Shown here: positions 18,537 to 27,212 of the stretch, in pieces
Position numbering within the stretch: position 1 is the first letter of the stretch
How the letters are laid out: the number at the start of each line of letters is the position of its first letter
Assembly (NCBI RefSeq): GCF_009498455.1
Contig: NZ_CP045644.1
Span: 496,001-560,000, forward strand
From: Variovorax paradoxus
GTDB taxonomy: Bacteria; Pseudomonadota; Gammaproteobacteria; Burkholderiales; Burkholderiaceae_C
DNA length: 64,000 nucleotides
Direction: 5' to 3'
The notes under the pieces: generated by a model
The model's input: only the letters and a program-made list of their open reading frames with translations
Database searches by the model: none
What the model was told of the DNA's origin: nothing
Program-made: the position numbers and the translations under genes

Positions 18537-18936
18537 CCTGGCGCTCCTTGAGGTCGAGCCAGGCGACAAGCACGAAGCCGCCGACCAGGCCCAGGTGTTC
18601 GAAGAAAGAGTTCGCGGCCATGAAGCGCTCGGGGCCCACCGGCATTTCCCAGAAGCGCAGCGCGACAAAAGTCGCCATCAGCGTGAAGGCGCCCAGTGCG
18701 AGCGCGCCAAGCCAGCGCCAGAAGCCGATGAGGATGAGCGCCGCGGCGCCCAGCTCCAGCACGATCACCGCCACGGCCAGCGGGCCGGCCGGCGACAGGC
18801 CGAAGTGGTTCATCTCGCCGATGGCGGCGTTGAAGTCCATCGCCTTGTTCAGGCCGCCCTGCAGGTAGGCCGCGCACAGCAGCAGCAAGGCGATCCAGCG
18901 CACGGCGGGCGTCAGGGTCCAGTGCATCGTCTTCAT
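18529..18936 (-). CDS. DoxX family membrane protein
   Basis: A 135-residue protein with four predicted membrane helices (about 10-28, 50-72, 78-96 and 110-128), the DoxX topology. YLQGGLNKAMDFN is the typical first-helix exit. The start at 18936 overlaps the amidohydrolase stop (TGATG). DoxX proteins are often quinone-linked or oxidoreductase-associated membrane subunits, but the role here is unknown. Confidence 0.85.
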   Translation of the reverse strand: MKTMHWTLTPAVRWIALLLLCAAYLQGGLNKAMDFNAAIGEMNHFGLSPAGPLAVAVIVLELGAAALILIGFWRWLGALALGAFTLMATFVALRFWEMPVGPERFMAANSFFEHLGLVGGFVLVAWLDLKERQDD

Positions 18937-20927
18937 CACACCGCCCAGCAGGCGCAACCCAGCGCGCCCCAGAAGCTCTTCAGGTCGGCGATGGGCAGCT
19001 TGCTGCTCCATGCCGTCGCGTGCTGGTGGCCGTGCACGTTGCAGTCGTTGGCGCAGGCGCAGGCCGCTGCGGCGTTGCGCATCACCTTCTGCAACGGCGC
19101 GCCTTCGGCGGTGTCGGCCCAGCCGGCATAGCCGCCGAAGGTGCGCGCGGGCGACCAGTCGGGCATGGCGGGCGGCACGCTGCCTTCGTCGTGCGCGGCG
19201 AACGGGCCGGCGCCGTAGACCACCTTGCCGCCCACCATCGTGAGCAGCGCGGTCGTGTCGGCAATCTCCGATTCGGCGCAGGCGAAGAAATCGCGGTCGG
19301 GCACCACCAGGTCGGCGAGCTGGCCAGCCTCGATGCGGCCCTTCTTGCCTTCTTCGTTCGAGAACCAGGTGACGTTCTCGGTCCACATGCGCAGCGCGGC
19401 CTCGCGGTCCAGGCAGTTGCGCTGCGGGTACAGCTGCATGCCGCCCACCGTCTTGCCCGTGACCAGCCACGACAGCGACACCCACGGGTTGTACGAGGCC
19501 ACGCGCGTCGCGTCGGTGCCGGCCGAGACCTTCAGGCCGCGTTCGAGCATGCGCTTGACCGGCGGCGTGGCTTCGGCCGCGCCGGGGCCGTAGCGCTCGA
19601 CGAAGTACTCGCCCTGGTAGGCCATGCGGTGCTGCACCGCCACGCCGCCGCCGAGCGCGGCGATGCGGTCCATCGACTTTTCGGAAATCGTCTCGGCATG
19701 GTCGAAGAACCAGTTCAGGCCCGCCAGCGGCGTGTCCTTGTTGACCTTCTCGAACACGTCGAGCGAACGGCTGATGGTTTCGTCGTAGGTCGCGTGCATG
19801 CGCCAGGGCCAGCGGTTCTGCGCCAGGATGCGCACCACGCCTTCGAGATCGCCTTCCATCTCGGGCGCCATCTCGGGGCGCGGCTGGCGAAAGTCTTCGA
19901 AGTCGGCCGCCGAGAACACCAGCATCTCACCCGCGCCGTTGTGGCGGAAATAGTCGTCGCCCTGCTTGTAGGTCGAGTTGGCCGTCCAGTTCAGGAAGTC
20001 GTCCTTCTCGGCCTTGGGCTTCTGCGTGAACAGGTTGTAGGCCAGGCGGATCGTGAGCTGCCCGTCGTCGTGCAGCTTGCGGATCACTTCGTAGTCGTCG
20101 GGGAAGTTCTGGTTGCCGCCGCCCGCGTCGATGGCGCCGGTCACGCCCAGGCGGTTGAGTTCGCGCATGAAGTGGCGCGTGGAATTGAGCTGGTAGTCGA
20201 ACGGCAGCTTCGGCCCCTTGGCCAGCGTGGCGTAGAGGATGGCCGCGTTCGGCTTGGCCAGCAGCAGACCGGTCGGGTTGCCGGCGCTGTCGCGCACGAT
20301 TTCGCCGCCGGGCGGCGCGGGCGTGTCCTTGGTGTAGCCCACGGCGCGCAGCGCGGCGCCGTTGAGCAGCGCGCGATCGTACAGATGCAGGATGAACACC
20401 GGCGTGTCGGGCGCCACGGCGTTCAGCTCGGCCAGGGTCGGCAGGCGCTTCTCGACAAACTGGTGCTCGGTGAAGCCGCCCACCACGCGCACCCACTGCG
20501 GCGCGGGCGTGATCGCCACCTGGCGCCTGAGCATGCCCATCGCATCGGCCAGGCTCTTCACGCCGTCCCAGCGCAGCTCCATGTTGTAGTTGAGCCCGCC
20601 GCGAATGATGTGCAGGTGGTTGTCGATGAGCCCCGGCAGCACGCGCTTGCCCTGCAGGTCGATCACGCGGGTGTGGCTGCCGGCCAGCGGCAGCACGTCT
20701 TCGGCGCGGCCCACGCGGGTGAAGCGGCCGTCCTTGATCGCCACCGCGTCGGCCGTGGGATTGGCGCGGTCCAGCGTGGTGAAGCGACCGTTGCGCAGGA
20801 TGAGGTCGGGGGTGGAGTTTTCGGTGTGGGCCATGGTCGATGCGGGTGCGAGGGAAGTGGCTGCAAAAGCGCCGAGGGCGCCGAGGGTACCGAGAAATTG
20901 ACGGCGTTGCGGGTCTTGCGCGCTCAT
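18936..20927 (-). CDS. Exported amidohydrolase family protein (YtcJ-like)
   Basis: A 663-residue metal-dependent hydrolase. The N-terminus carries a twin-arginine-type signal (RRQFLGTLGALGAFA, about residues 9-23), so it is probably exported folded. The metal-binding HLH motif lies in GLIDNHLHI near residue 100 and the C-terminal LADLVVPDRDFF composite-sheet motif of amidohydrolase 3 proteins is present. The ATG at 20927 overlaps the XapX stop (ATGA). The substrate is unknown; the nearby exporter and YcaC-like hydrolase suggest a shared pathway. Confidence 0.86.
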   Translation of the reverse strand: MSAQDPQRRQFLGTLGALGAFAATSLAPASTMAHTENSTPDLILRNGRFTTLDRANPTADAVAIKDGRFTRVGRAEDVLPLAGSHTRVIDLQGKRVLPGLIDNHLHIIRGGLNYNMELRWDGVKSLADAMGMLRRQVAITPAPQWVRVVGGFTEHQFVEKRLPTLAELNAVAPDTPVFILHLYDRALLNGAALRAVGYTKDTPAPPGGEIVRDSAGNPTGLLLAKPNAAILYATLAKGPKLPFDYQLNSTRHFMRELNRLGVTGAIDAGGGNQNFPDDYEVIRKLHDDGQLTIRLAYNLFTQKPKAEKDDFLNWTANSTYKQGDDYFRHNGAGEMLVFSAADFEDFRQPRPEMAPEMEGDLEGVVRILAQNRWPWRMHATYDETISRSLDVFEKVNKDTPLAGLNWFFDHAETISEKSMDRIAALGGGVAVQHRMAYQGEYFVERYGPGAAEATPPVKRMLERGLKVSAGTDATRVASYNPWVSLSWLVTGKTVGGMQLYPQRNCLDREAALRMWTENVTWFSNEEGKKGRIEAGQLADLVVPDRDFFACAESEIADTTALLTMVGGKVVYGAGPFAAHDEGSVPPAMPDWSPARTFGGYAGWADTAEGAPLQKVMRNAAAACACANDCNVHGHQHATAWSSKLPIADLKSFWGALGCACWAV

Positions 20928-21214
20928 GCGTCGCTCCGGTCCGTTGCGCGGGCGGCGGCGGTCTTCACCGCGTCGGGCTGCACGCACGTTGGCAGCTCGC
21001 CGAACACGTGCGGCTTGACCTGGTGATGCAGCCACGAAGTGGCGGCCGGCCGGTCGAACACCTGCCGCACCAGCGGCGGAATCTGTTCGCCCAGCAGGAT
21101 GCCCAGCAGGCCCACCAGGGCGATCACCGGCGGCGCCGGCGAGCGCACCTGGAAGAGCGCGTAGATCACGCCGACCAGCAGGCCGAGTGCAAGGGAAACG
21201 ACATAGGTCTTCAT
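20924..21214 (-). CDS. XapX domain (DUF1427) small membrane protein
   Basis: A 96-residue protein with two hydrophobic helices (about 5-22 and 28-45) separated by FQVRSPAPP, the signature of XapX/DUF1427 proteins. The tail from about residue 50 is soluble. Function is unknown; the family often lies beside hydrolase genes of the YcaC type, as here (30-base gap). Confidence 0.85.
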   Translation of the reverse strand: MKTYVVSLALGLLVGVIYALFQVRSPAPPVIALVGLLGILLGEQIPPLVRQVFDRPAATSWLHHQVKPHVFGELPTCVQPDAVKTAAARATDRSDA

Positions 21215-21244
21215 GGTCGGTCGGCCTTCCGGGTGCTCTGGCGC

Positions 21245-21910
21245 TCAGCCTTCGTGGGCGCCGAACATGGTCTTGGCGTAGGTCACGCCCAAACCGTACG
21301 CGCCGCCCACCTTCTTCGCGATGCCGGTCGTCAGCTCGTACGTGTCGCCACGCGCCCAGTCGCGCTGCAGCTCGAGCAGGTATTGCAGCGAGGTCATCGG
21401 GCGCGCGCCGGCCTGCACCATGCGCTCCATCGCGCGGTTGTGCGCCTCGGTCGACACGTCGCCGCTGGCGTCGGCAATCACGTACACCTCGAAGCCCTGG
21501 TCAAGCGCCGACAGTGCCGGGCCCACGATGCACACGCTGGTCCACAGGCCGGCCAGCACGATGCGCGGCTTGCCGATTTCGTTCACGCGGTCGATCACGG
21601 CTGCGTCTTCCCAGGTGTTCATCGAGGTGCGGTCGAGCATCTTCTGGCCGGGGAAGGCATCGGTGATCTCGCTGAACATCGGACCCGAGAAGCTCTTTTC
21701 GGCCACCGTCGTGAGGATGGTCGACACCTTGAAGCCGGCCGCCGCCTGCGCCACCAGCGCGGCGTTGTTGCGCAGGTTGACGGCGTCGATCGAGTGCGTG
21801 GCAAAGGCCATCTGCGACTGGAAGTCGATCATCACCAGCGTGTGGTCGGTGGGGGTGAGCAGCTGGGAACCGGCGGTGGCGGTGGCGACGGGGGTGGCTT
21901 GCTTGGTCAT
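21245..21910 (-). CDS. YcaC-like isochorismatase-family hydrolase
   Basis: A cysteine hydrolase of 221 residues starting at ATG 21910. The catalytic aspartate is in MIDFQ (D29) and the nucleophile cysteine in LWTSVCIVG (C127); the lysine expected between them is present around 113-115. YcaC family members form octameric assemblies and their substrates are unknown. First gene of the five-gene operon, divergent from the LysR gene across a 170-base gap with a palindromic operator. Confidence 0.88.
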   Translation of the reverse strand: MTKQATPVATATAGSQLLTPTDHTLVMIDFQSQMAFATHSIDAVNLRNNAALVAQAAAGFKVSTILTTVAEKSFSGPMFSEITDAFPGQKMLDRTSMNTWEDAAVIDRVNEIGKPRIVLAGLWTSVCIVGPALSALDQGFEVYVIADASGDVSTEAHNRAMERMVQAGARPMTSLQYLLELQRDWARGDTYELTTGIAKKVGGAYGLGVTYAKTMFGAHEG

Positions 21911-22036
21911 GGAAAAACTCCTGGGGTTGGTTATATAATCGATGGCATTCACTGTTGCCGCCGGAAGTAATTTCCCTTGGCATGAACGCAATCATCGGCG
22001 TCGAAACCCCAGCGTTCGACGAAACTTTTCACCATC

Positions 22037-22059
22037 AATGATCGAAGTTTTCGATCATT
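22037..22059. promoter_or_regulatory. Perfect palindrome in front of the LysR gene
   Basis: AATGATCGAA, a 3-base spacer, then the exact reverse complement TTCGATCATT. It lies 21 bases before the LysR start and about 130 bases from the start of the divergent hydrolase gene. Its place between the divergent genes suggests the LysR recognition and autoregulation site. A TATAAT at 21934-21939 is a candidate -10 element on the plus strand. Confidence 0.75.
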
Positions 22060-22080
22060 CCTTTTTGCGAGGAACGCCCC

Positions 22081-22992
22081 GTGCTCAAGCTCACCCTGGA
22101 AGCCATCGAGGTCGTCGACGCCATCGCGCGCCACGGCTCCTTTGCCGCCGCCGCGACGCGGCTGAACAAGGTGCCTTCCACCATCTCGTACGCCGTCGGC
22201 AAGCTCGAAGAGCAACTCGGCATGCTGCTGTTCGAGCGCAACGGCCCGCGCGTGACCCTCACCGGGGCCGGCGAAGAAATGCTCAAGGAAGGCCGTTGGC
22301 TGCTCGGCGCCGCGAGCGACCTCGAATCGCGCATGCGGCAGATTGCCACCGGCTACGAGTCGGAGCTGCGGCTGGTGCACGACTCGCTCATTCCCACCGA
22401 GGCCTTCATGAGCGACATCCGCGCCTTTGAAGACCTGCGCTGCGGCACGCGGCTGCGCATCGGCTGCGAGGCGCTCACCGGCAGCTGGGAGGCGCTGCGC
22501 GAGGGCCGCGCCGACATCGTGGTGGCCGCGGGCGAAGGCCCTGCCGGCGGCGGCTACCAGACCGCGGCCGTCGGCAACCTCGAATTCGCCTTCTGCGTGG
22601 CGCCCACCCACCCGCTCACGCGGCTGACGCGCCCCGTGCAGCGCGGCGACCTCATCGACTGCAACGCCATCGTCGTCGGCGACACCGCGCGCATCCTGTC
22701 GGACCGCACCGTCGGCCTCATGGCCGGCCAGCCGCGCATCACCGTGCCGTCGATGGCTGCCAAGGTCGCCTGCCAGGTCGCCGGACTGGGCCACGGTTTT
22801 CTGCCGCGCGCCTGCATCGCCGGCGAGCTGTCGCGCGGCACGCTGGTCGAACTGCCGACCGAGGAACCGCGCACGCCCGAAGCCTTCTGGCTCGCGTGGA
22901 AGACCGGCGCGCAAGGCCAGGCGCTGCGCTGGTGGCGCGAGCGGCTGAACCGCTCGCTCATTCCCGCGCTGCTGCCGCGCTCGTTCGCCTGA
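22081..22992 (+). CDS. LysR family transcriptional regulator
   Basis: A 303-residue regulator. The winged-helix domain is at 4-64 (SFAAAATRLNKVPSTISYAVGKLEEQLG), followed by a LysR substrate-binding domain. The start is GTG at 22081 with GAGG upstream. It is divergent from the YcaC-like operon and probably its regulator. The effector is unknown. Confidence 0.93.
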   Translation: MLKLTLEAIEVVDAIARHGSFAAAATRLNKVPSTISYAVGKLEEQLGMLLFERNGPRVTLTGAGEEMLKEGRWLLGAASDLESRMRQIATGYESELRLVHDSLIPTEAFMSDIRAFEDLRCGTRLRIGCEALTGSWEALREGRADIVVAAGEGPAGGGYQTAAVGNLEFAFCVAPTHPLTRLTRPVQRGDLIDCNAIVVGDTARILSDRTVGLMAGQPRITVPSMAAKVACQVAGLGHGFLPRACIAGELSRGTLVELPTEEPRTPEAFWLAWKTGAQGQALRWWRERLNRSLIPALLPRSFA

Positions 22993-23020
22993 AGAGAAAG
23001 GAAAAGGAAGAGGCTGTCGC

Positions 23021-23650
23021 TCAGCCGCCGGCGCGCAGCTTGTCCAGCGCCCGGTCGAGGAACGCCAGGCGGTCTTGTCCCCAGAAGCGCTCGCCGTTCA
23101 GGATGAACGTGGGCGCGCCGAACACGCCCGCCGCCACCGCGTCGGCGCTGTTCGCGCGGTACACGGCCAGCACTTCGGCCGACTGCTCCAGCGCCTGCAG
23201 CGCCGCACCGTCGTAGCCGGTTTCGTCGGCGATGGCGATGCGCACGTCGGCCTGCGCCGTGTCGCGCTCTTCGGCCCACAGCGCGCGCAGCAGCGCGTGC
23301 GACAGCGGCTGCGCGTCGAGGCCCTGCAGCTGGGCGGCAATCACCATCCAGCCGGGGTACTTGTTCCAGTTCGGATCGGTCGCCGCGCCCTTCGGGTAGT
23401 GCGCCGGCTCCAGGTTCATCGGCAGGCCGAGGTAATCGCGCCAGCGCGACAGCTCCAGCGCGTGGTACGTGCGGCGCGGCTCGGGGCGCGTCTTCAGCGG
23501 AATGCCGCCGGTCTGCGGCACCACCGCCTGGAAGTCGTAGGGCTTGAGCGTGAGCTGCACATGGTGGCGGCGCACGATGTCTTGCAGTTGCGGGCCGCCG
23601 AGGTAGGCCCAGGGCGAGGAAAGGCTGTAGTAGCAGTCGAGAGCGATCAT
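23021..23650 (-). CDS. 2-hydroxychromene-2-carboxylate isomerase family (DsbA-like fold)
   Basis: A 209-residue thioredoxin-fold protein of the kappa-GST/HCCA isomerase group. The active-site region YYSLSSPWAYLGG has Ser in place of the redox Cys, as in glutathione-dependent isomerases. GVFGAPTFILNGERFWGQDRL near the C-terminus is the conserved cis-proline and helix region. The physiological substrate is unknown, as no naphthalene-degradation genes are near. It is convergent with the LysR gene. Confidence 0.9.
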   Translation of the reverse strand: MIALDCYYSLSSPWAYLGGPQLQDIVRRHHVQLTLKPYDFQAVVPQTGGIPLKTRPEPRRTYHALELSRWRDYLGLPMNLEPAHYPKGAATDPNWNKYPGWMVIAAQLQGLDAQPLSHALLRALWAEERDTAQADVRIAIADETGYDGAALQALEQSAEVLAVYRANSADAVAAGVFGAPTFILNGERFWGQDRLAFLDRALDKLRAGG

Positions 23651-23814
23651 GTCCGGATTATCTTCAGCCCCCGGCCAGCGCGCCGCGCGGTACCGTCATA
23701 CACCTCGCAACGCAGCGCCTTGCGAACGCGGTGAAACTACGCCCCTTGCGCGTTTTGCACTGGCTGGGCCCTGCCCTTGCGGTGCCACGCAGCCACTTTT
23801 CCGGGAGCCCTGAT

Positions 23815-24660
23815 TTGCAGCCGAAGACCCAAGCCAAGATTGCACGCATTGCCCTGTCGGCCTCGGCCGCCGTCATTGGCAGCCTGGCCGCCTACTGGAC
23901 CCTGCTCGCCACGCGACAGGGCCACATTCTGTTCAACGCCCGCAAGCTGCCCGTGGTGCATCTGTCGGAAGATTTCTCGACCTACTCGCACCCCGTGCCG
24001 GGCGGCATGGTGCGCGGCTACGTGTACCACCCGCAGGGCGAAGACGCGCTGCAAGATTTGTTCATCTACTTCGCCGGCCGCGGCGAAGACGTGCGCGCCA
24101 CCGCGCAGATGCTGCACTGGCTGCCCGAGGGCTTCGGCTTTGCGGCGGTCAACTACCGGGGCGTGGCCGACTCGGAGGGCGCGCCTTCCGAAATCGCCTC
24201 CGTGGCCGACGCCGCCCAGTTCGCCAACCACCTGCGCCGCGCCTTTCCGAATGCGCGCCTGCACGTCGTCGGCCGCAGCCTCGGTACCGGCGTCGCCATC
24301 CAGCTCGTGGCGCAGCAGAAATTCGAGAGCCTGCAGCTCGTCACCCCGTACGACTCGCTGCTCGAAGTTGCGAAGAAGCGCTTTCCGCTCGTGCCGCTGT
24401 CGCTGTTGCTGCGGCACCGCTTCAACTCCATCGAGCACAGCAAGGAAGTCGCCGCCAAGACCCAGGTGCTGCTTGCCGCGAAGGACGACGTGGTGCCGCA
24501 CGAACGCTCTGAAAAACTCATCGCCGCCTGGCCCACGCCCGTGAGCGTGCAGACCGTGTCGAACTCGGACCACCACAACATCACCGGGCTGGAAGAGACG
24601 TGGCTAATGCTGGTGGACTTTGCGTTGACGGCGGTGTTGCCGGAGCCGAAGGCGGCGTAG
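23815..24660 (+). CDS. Membrane-anchored alpha/beta hydrolase
   Basis: A serine hydrolase with an N-terminal hydrophobic anchor. I prefer the TTG at 23815 (281 residues) because GGGAG lies just before it; the frame is also open from a GTG at 23731, which has no ribosome-binding site. The nucleophile elbow is GRSLG, the acid probably in AAKDDVVP and the histidine in SDHHNITG. Similar to Bem46/YqiA-type exported hydrolases. Its last 125 coding bases are duplicated at 28244-28368. Confidence 0.82.
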   Translation: MQPKTQAKIARIALSASAAVIGSLAAYWTLLATRQGHILFNARKLPVVHLSEDFSTYSHPVPGGMVRGYVYHPQGEDALQDLFIYFAGRGEDVRATAQMLHWLPEGFGFAAVNYRGVADSEGAPSEIASVADAAQFANHLRRAFPNARLHVVGRSLGTGVAIQLVAQQKFESLQLVTPYDSLLEVAKKRFPLVPLSLLLRHRFNSIEHSKEVAAKTQVLLAAKDDVVPHERSEKLIAAWPTPVSVQTVSNSDHHNITGLEETWLMLVDFALTAVLPEPKAA

Positions 24661-24663
24661 GGG
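24536..24663. repeat. 128-bp direct repeat, copy A (3' end of hydrolase gene)
   Basis: Matches 28244-28371 at 125 of 128 positions with no gap. It spans the catalytic-histidine motif, the stop codon and three further bases. The copies lie 3,708 bp apart and bracket the accessory block. All three differences are synonymous (CTG/CTC and CTA/TTG, leucine). Confidence 0.95.
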
Positions 24664-24824
24664 ACGCAGGGCGCGCAAGCACCCAGGAATTTTTCGGCCG
24701 CCTGGCCGCCCGAAGGCCAAAAACCGGCGGGTAGCGTGACTAAATCCGAAGCCGGTTGACACTGGGCCACAGTGTCGAAGACCGCATCCTTCTACAACTC
24801 CCAGACACAACTGGGAGGTTCAGG

Positions 24825-25859
24825 ATGATGCGAAGAATTCTTGTGGTCGGCGACCCGCCGGCAGCCGGCGGCCGCGTGCTGCCCTACGACGGTCCGATGT
24901 TCGATCTGTACGGCCATCGCGTGGCGCTGATCGGTGGCAGGGCTTACTGCGAGGGGTGCAACAGTGTCGGCATCATCGCCAAGGCGGGAGGACCGCGCCG
25001 CCCGCAGTTCATCACGGAGGCGGCGCTGGAAGGCGACGTGGTGATCTGCCACTGCCCCGTGCCGCAGCCTCTGCTTTCCGTACTGCAGCAATCGGCGACC
25101 TACGAGGACATGGACACGCGTGCGGCGAGCGCCGTGTCGAGCGCGGCAACGTCGATCCCGCTGGCGGCCACGACGAGCTCTGGTTTCGAGATGGCCGCGT
25201 TCAAGAAGGTGGTGGACGATGCCGTCACGCATCCGCCAGAGGCCGAGCAGACCGAGAACATCTGTCCGAACATGACGAACAAACAGTTCGCGACGGCAAC
25301 ACTGAAACTGCGGGATCTGGCCGTCAGCTACATCACGAAGCAACGGCTCCCCGAGTTGGAGCGCTGGGACAAGGAAGCCCAGGCGCGCGTGGCAACGTGG
25401 TTTGGCATCGCCGACCAGGGCACACGCGAGCATCTGCAGAAGGGCTTGGCCGCATGCGTTCGTGTCCTTCAAGGGCTGGGAGCGAAGAACTTTGTTCGCT
25501 TCACCGCAGGCGGAAAATTGCTCACCTGCGTTTTGGATAACGGGGTGGGGACCGTCGCAGCCGTATGCAAGCCTGATGTTGCGACTCACACCATTGCGAT
25601 TGCGTTGCCGTTTTGTGAGTTCACATACGACCACAGGGTCGTCTTCGGAACGGACAAGGTCTTCGACGGCGACTCCCGACTTTTGACCTTGATCCACGAA
25701 GTGACGCATTTCGATGACACCTTCAGCTCAAACGACACTTGGTACGGCACGATCAACTCAAGGGACCATGTCAACAAAGAGAATTCGGCGGCACTTCGGG
25801 TCAATGCAGACAGCATTGCCGCCTACGTTCTTGGCGTTGACGCAAACGCATCGAAATGA
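24825..25859 (+). CDS. PAAR-domain protein with C-terminal M35-like metallopeptidase: likely T6SS effector
   Basis: A 344-residue protein starting at ATG 24825 behind GGGAGG. Residues 1-85 look like a PAAR tip domain (GDPPAAGGRVL, FDLYGHRVALIGGRAYCEGC), which sharpens the type VI secretion spike. After a linker, residues about 160-344 form a predicted zinc protease: HEVTH at 291-295, the aspzincin motif NDTWYG at 303-308 and NADS at 327-330, as in deuterolysin (M35) enzymes. There is no signal peptide, consistent with delivery through the spike. It overlaps the next lipoprotein gene as ATGA. GC is lower than in the flanks. No other T6SS gene is in the window. Confidence 0.82.
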   Translation: MMRRILVVGDPPAAGGRVLPYDGPMFDLYGHRVALIGGRAYCEGCNSVGIIAKAGGPRRPQFITEAALEGDVVICHCPVPQPLLSVLQQSATYEDMDTRAASAVSSAATSIPLAATTSSGFEMAAFKKVVDDAVTHPPEAEQTENICPNMTNKQFATATLKLRDLAVSYITKQRLPELERWDKEAQARVATWFGIADQGTREHLQKGLAACVRVLQGLGAKNFVRFTAGGKLLTCVLDNGVGTVAAVCKPDVATHTIAIALPFCEFTYDHRVVFGTDKVFDGDSRLLTLIHEVTHFDDTFSSNDTWYGTINSRDHVNKENSAALRVNADSIAAYVLGVDANASK

Positions 25860-26338
25860 AGAGCAATCAGCGATCTTTTTTGCGCCACTTCGTGGCGTCT
25901 CTTGCCCTGCTGTTCGCGCCAGTCGTGTTGGCCTGCAGCCCCATCAAGAGCATTGGCGTTGTCTTCGAACGGAACTCTGCCGCGCTCCCCGCAAAGGAAG
26001 TCTTCAAGCTAGCCAATTGGACCGCCTCACTGCGCGCGAGGTATCCCAATCGCGAAGCCATCTTCATGACAACGCAGGCGGCGTTCGGTGAGCACGATGG
26101 AAGCAAGCTCGGCCTGCAGCGCGCCAGAAATGTCGCGCGAGTCCTCAAGGAGGATTTGCAGTTTGACGTGCCCAAAGTCGAACTTCCCTCCAAAGGATAT
26201 GTCGCAGCCATTCCCGTTCCCGAGGAAAGCCGCGACTTGGTGAAGCGCGTCGACATCGAATTCTTGCCAGCCTGCCCGCACGAGTGCCCGTGCCAAATGG
26301 GAGACCCTCTCTACAACCCGCTGGATCAAAGACGATGA
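25856..26338 (+). CDS. OmpA-like lipoprotein, candidate immunity protein
   Basis: A 160-residue exported protein. The signal peptide ends in a lipobox-like VLAC (Cys27), so it is probably a lipoprotein. The remainder resembles an OmpA C-terminal fold: VVFERNSAAL, a helix, a mid-strand, GSKLGLQRARNVARVL, and a final VKRVDIEFLP. A short cysteine-rich tail follows. The start overlaps the effector stop (ATGA) and the stop overlaps the next paralogue (ATGA). Periplasmic location and coupling to the protease gene suggest protection against it; this is inference. Confidence 0.7.
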   Translation: MKSNQRSFLRHFVASLALLFAPVVLACSPIKSIGVVFERNSAALPAKEVFKLANWTASLRARYPNREAIFMTTQAAFGEHDGSKLGLQRARNVARVLKEDLQFDVPKVELPSKGYVAAIPVPEESRDLVKRVDIEFLPACPHECPCQMGDPLYNPLDQRR

Positions 26339-26783
26339 AGGGTCGAGCCGTCGCTCTGCTGTCACTGATCCTGACCGCAAGACCGGTGGCCGCTTGCAGC
26401 TACATCGTGCAGACCCAGATCAGCTTCGAACCCGGCTCGGCGGAACTGAACCGGTCGCAGGTCATCCACCATTCGCGGAATGGCTGAACCGCTCGTACGC
26501 AGCCTTTCCCCTGTACACAGGCGCGTCGGTGGAAACCGGCGCGTCCGGCCCTGTAACCAGCAAGGCAAAGGCGTTGGCTGAGCGGCGCGCGACCCACACG
26601 GCGAGAGCGCTGCGCACGCTGTTTCGCACCGACCTTCCCATAGAAACGTTCTCAAGGGCGTACCGCTCGCCAGTCGGAAAATTTGGCGAGCGCAACGACT
26701 TCGCTTCGATCCAGCTCTATCCCGATGCTGAAGGACTGAAGCTGCCTACCTGCCACCCCGCCCCTCAAAGCTCCCGGCAATAG
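26335..26783 (+). pseudogene. Second OmpA-like lipoprotein, frameshifted
   Basis: The reading frame opens at 26335 with a signal peptide ending VAAC and continues ISFEPGSAELNRSQV, then stops at 26487. The rest of the domain (FAEWLNRSYAAFPLY ... RRATHTARALRTLF ... FASIQLYP) is in another frame to 26783. Aligning with the preceding paralogue places one missing base near 26455-26470. The two halves together match the upstream gene in layout. It may be a decaying duplicate or a sequencing error. The 3' end overlaps the convergent monooxygenase gene by 19 bases. Confidence 0.75.
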
Positions 26784-27061
26784 CAGCTGACAGGCTCCCG
26801 CGCCAACTCCCCTGCCAGCGCATCCCAAGCCCCCGACGCCACTGCGCCCACAATATGCGCTTGGTGGTGTGCCTGCGACGCCCACGATTCGACCAGCGTG
26901 AAAACGCAGTCGTTGTCGCTGCGACCGAACAGCCGCACGCCCCGGCACCCATCCGCCGATGGCAGCGATTGCTTGACCTGGTTCATGAGTTCCGCGAACG
27001 CAGACGCGCGCTCGGGCTTGGCTTCGAAAGTGATGATGACGTTGATCGGGTCCATGGACAT
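26765..27061 (-). CDS. Antibiotic biosynthesis monooxygenase (ABM) family protein
   Basis: A 98-residue single-domain ferredoxin-like protein of the ABM/YgiN group. INVIITFEAKPER at the start and FTLVESWASQAHHQAHI in the middle are typical. Such dimers oxidise quinol-like or phenolic small molecules without cofactor. It lies 151 bases downstream of the AraC regulator on the same strand and may be its target. GC content is again like the chromosome core. Confidence 0.85.
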   Translation of the reverse strand: MSMDPINVIITFEAKPERASAFAELMNQVKQSLPSADGCRGVRLFGRSDNDCVFTLVESWASQAHHQAHIVGAVASGAWDALAGELAREPVSCYCREL

Positions 27062-27212
27062 TTCTTCTTCGCGTTGGCTGGTTGATTCAATGAATGAAAA
27101 GAGAGAGCAGGCAGGTTAGCCAGCCCCCTCCCCCGCGCCTAGGCACGAAGCTGCGAAGAAATTGACCATGGCTGCGAAGGACGCAGGCAGCCATGCCGGG
27201 GTCACCCAGGCA

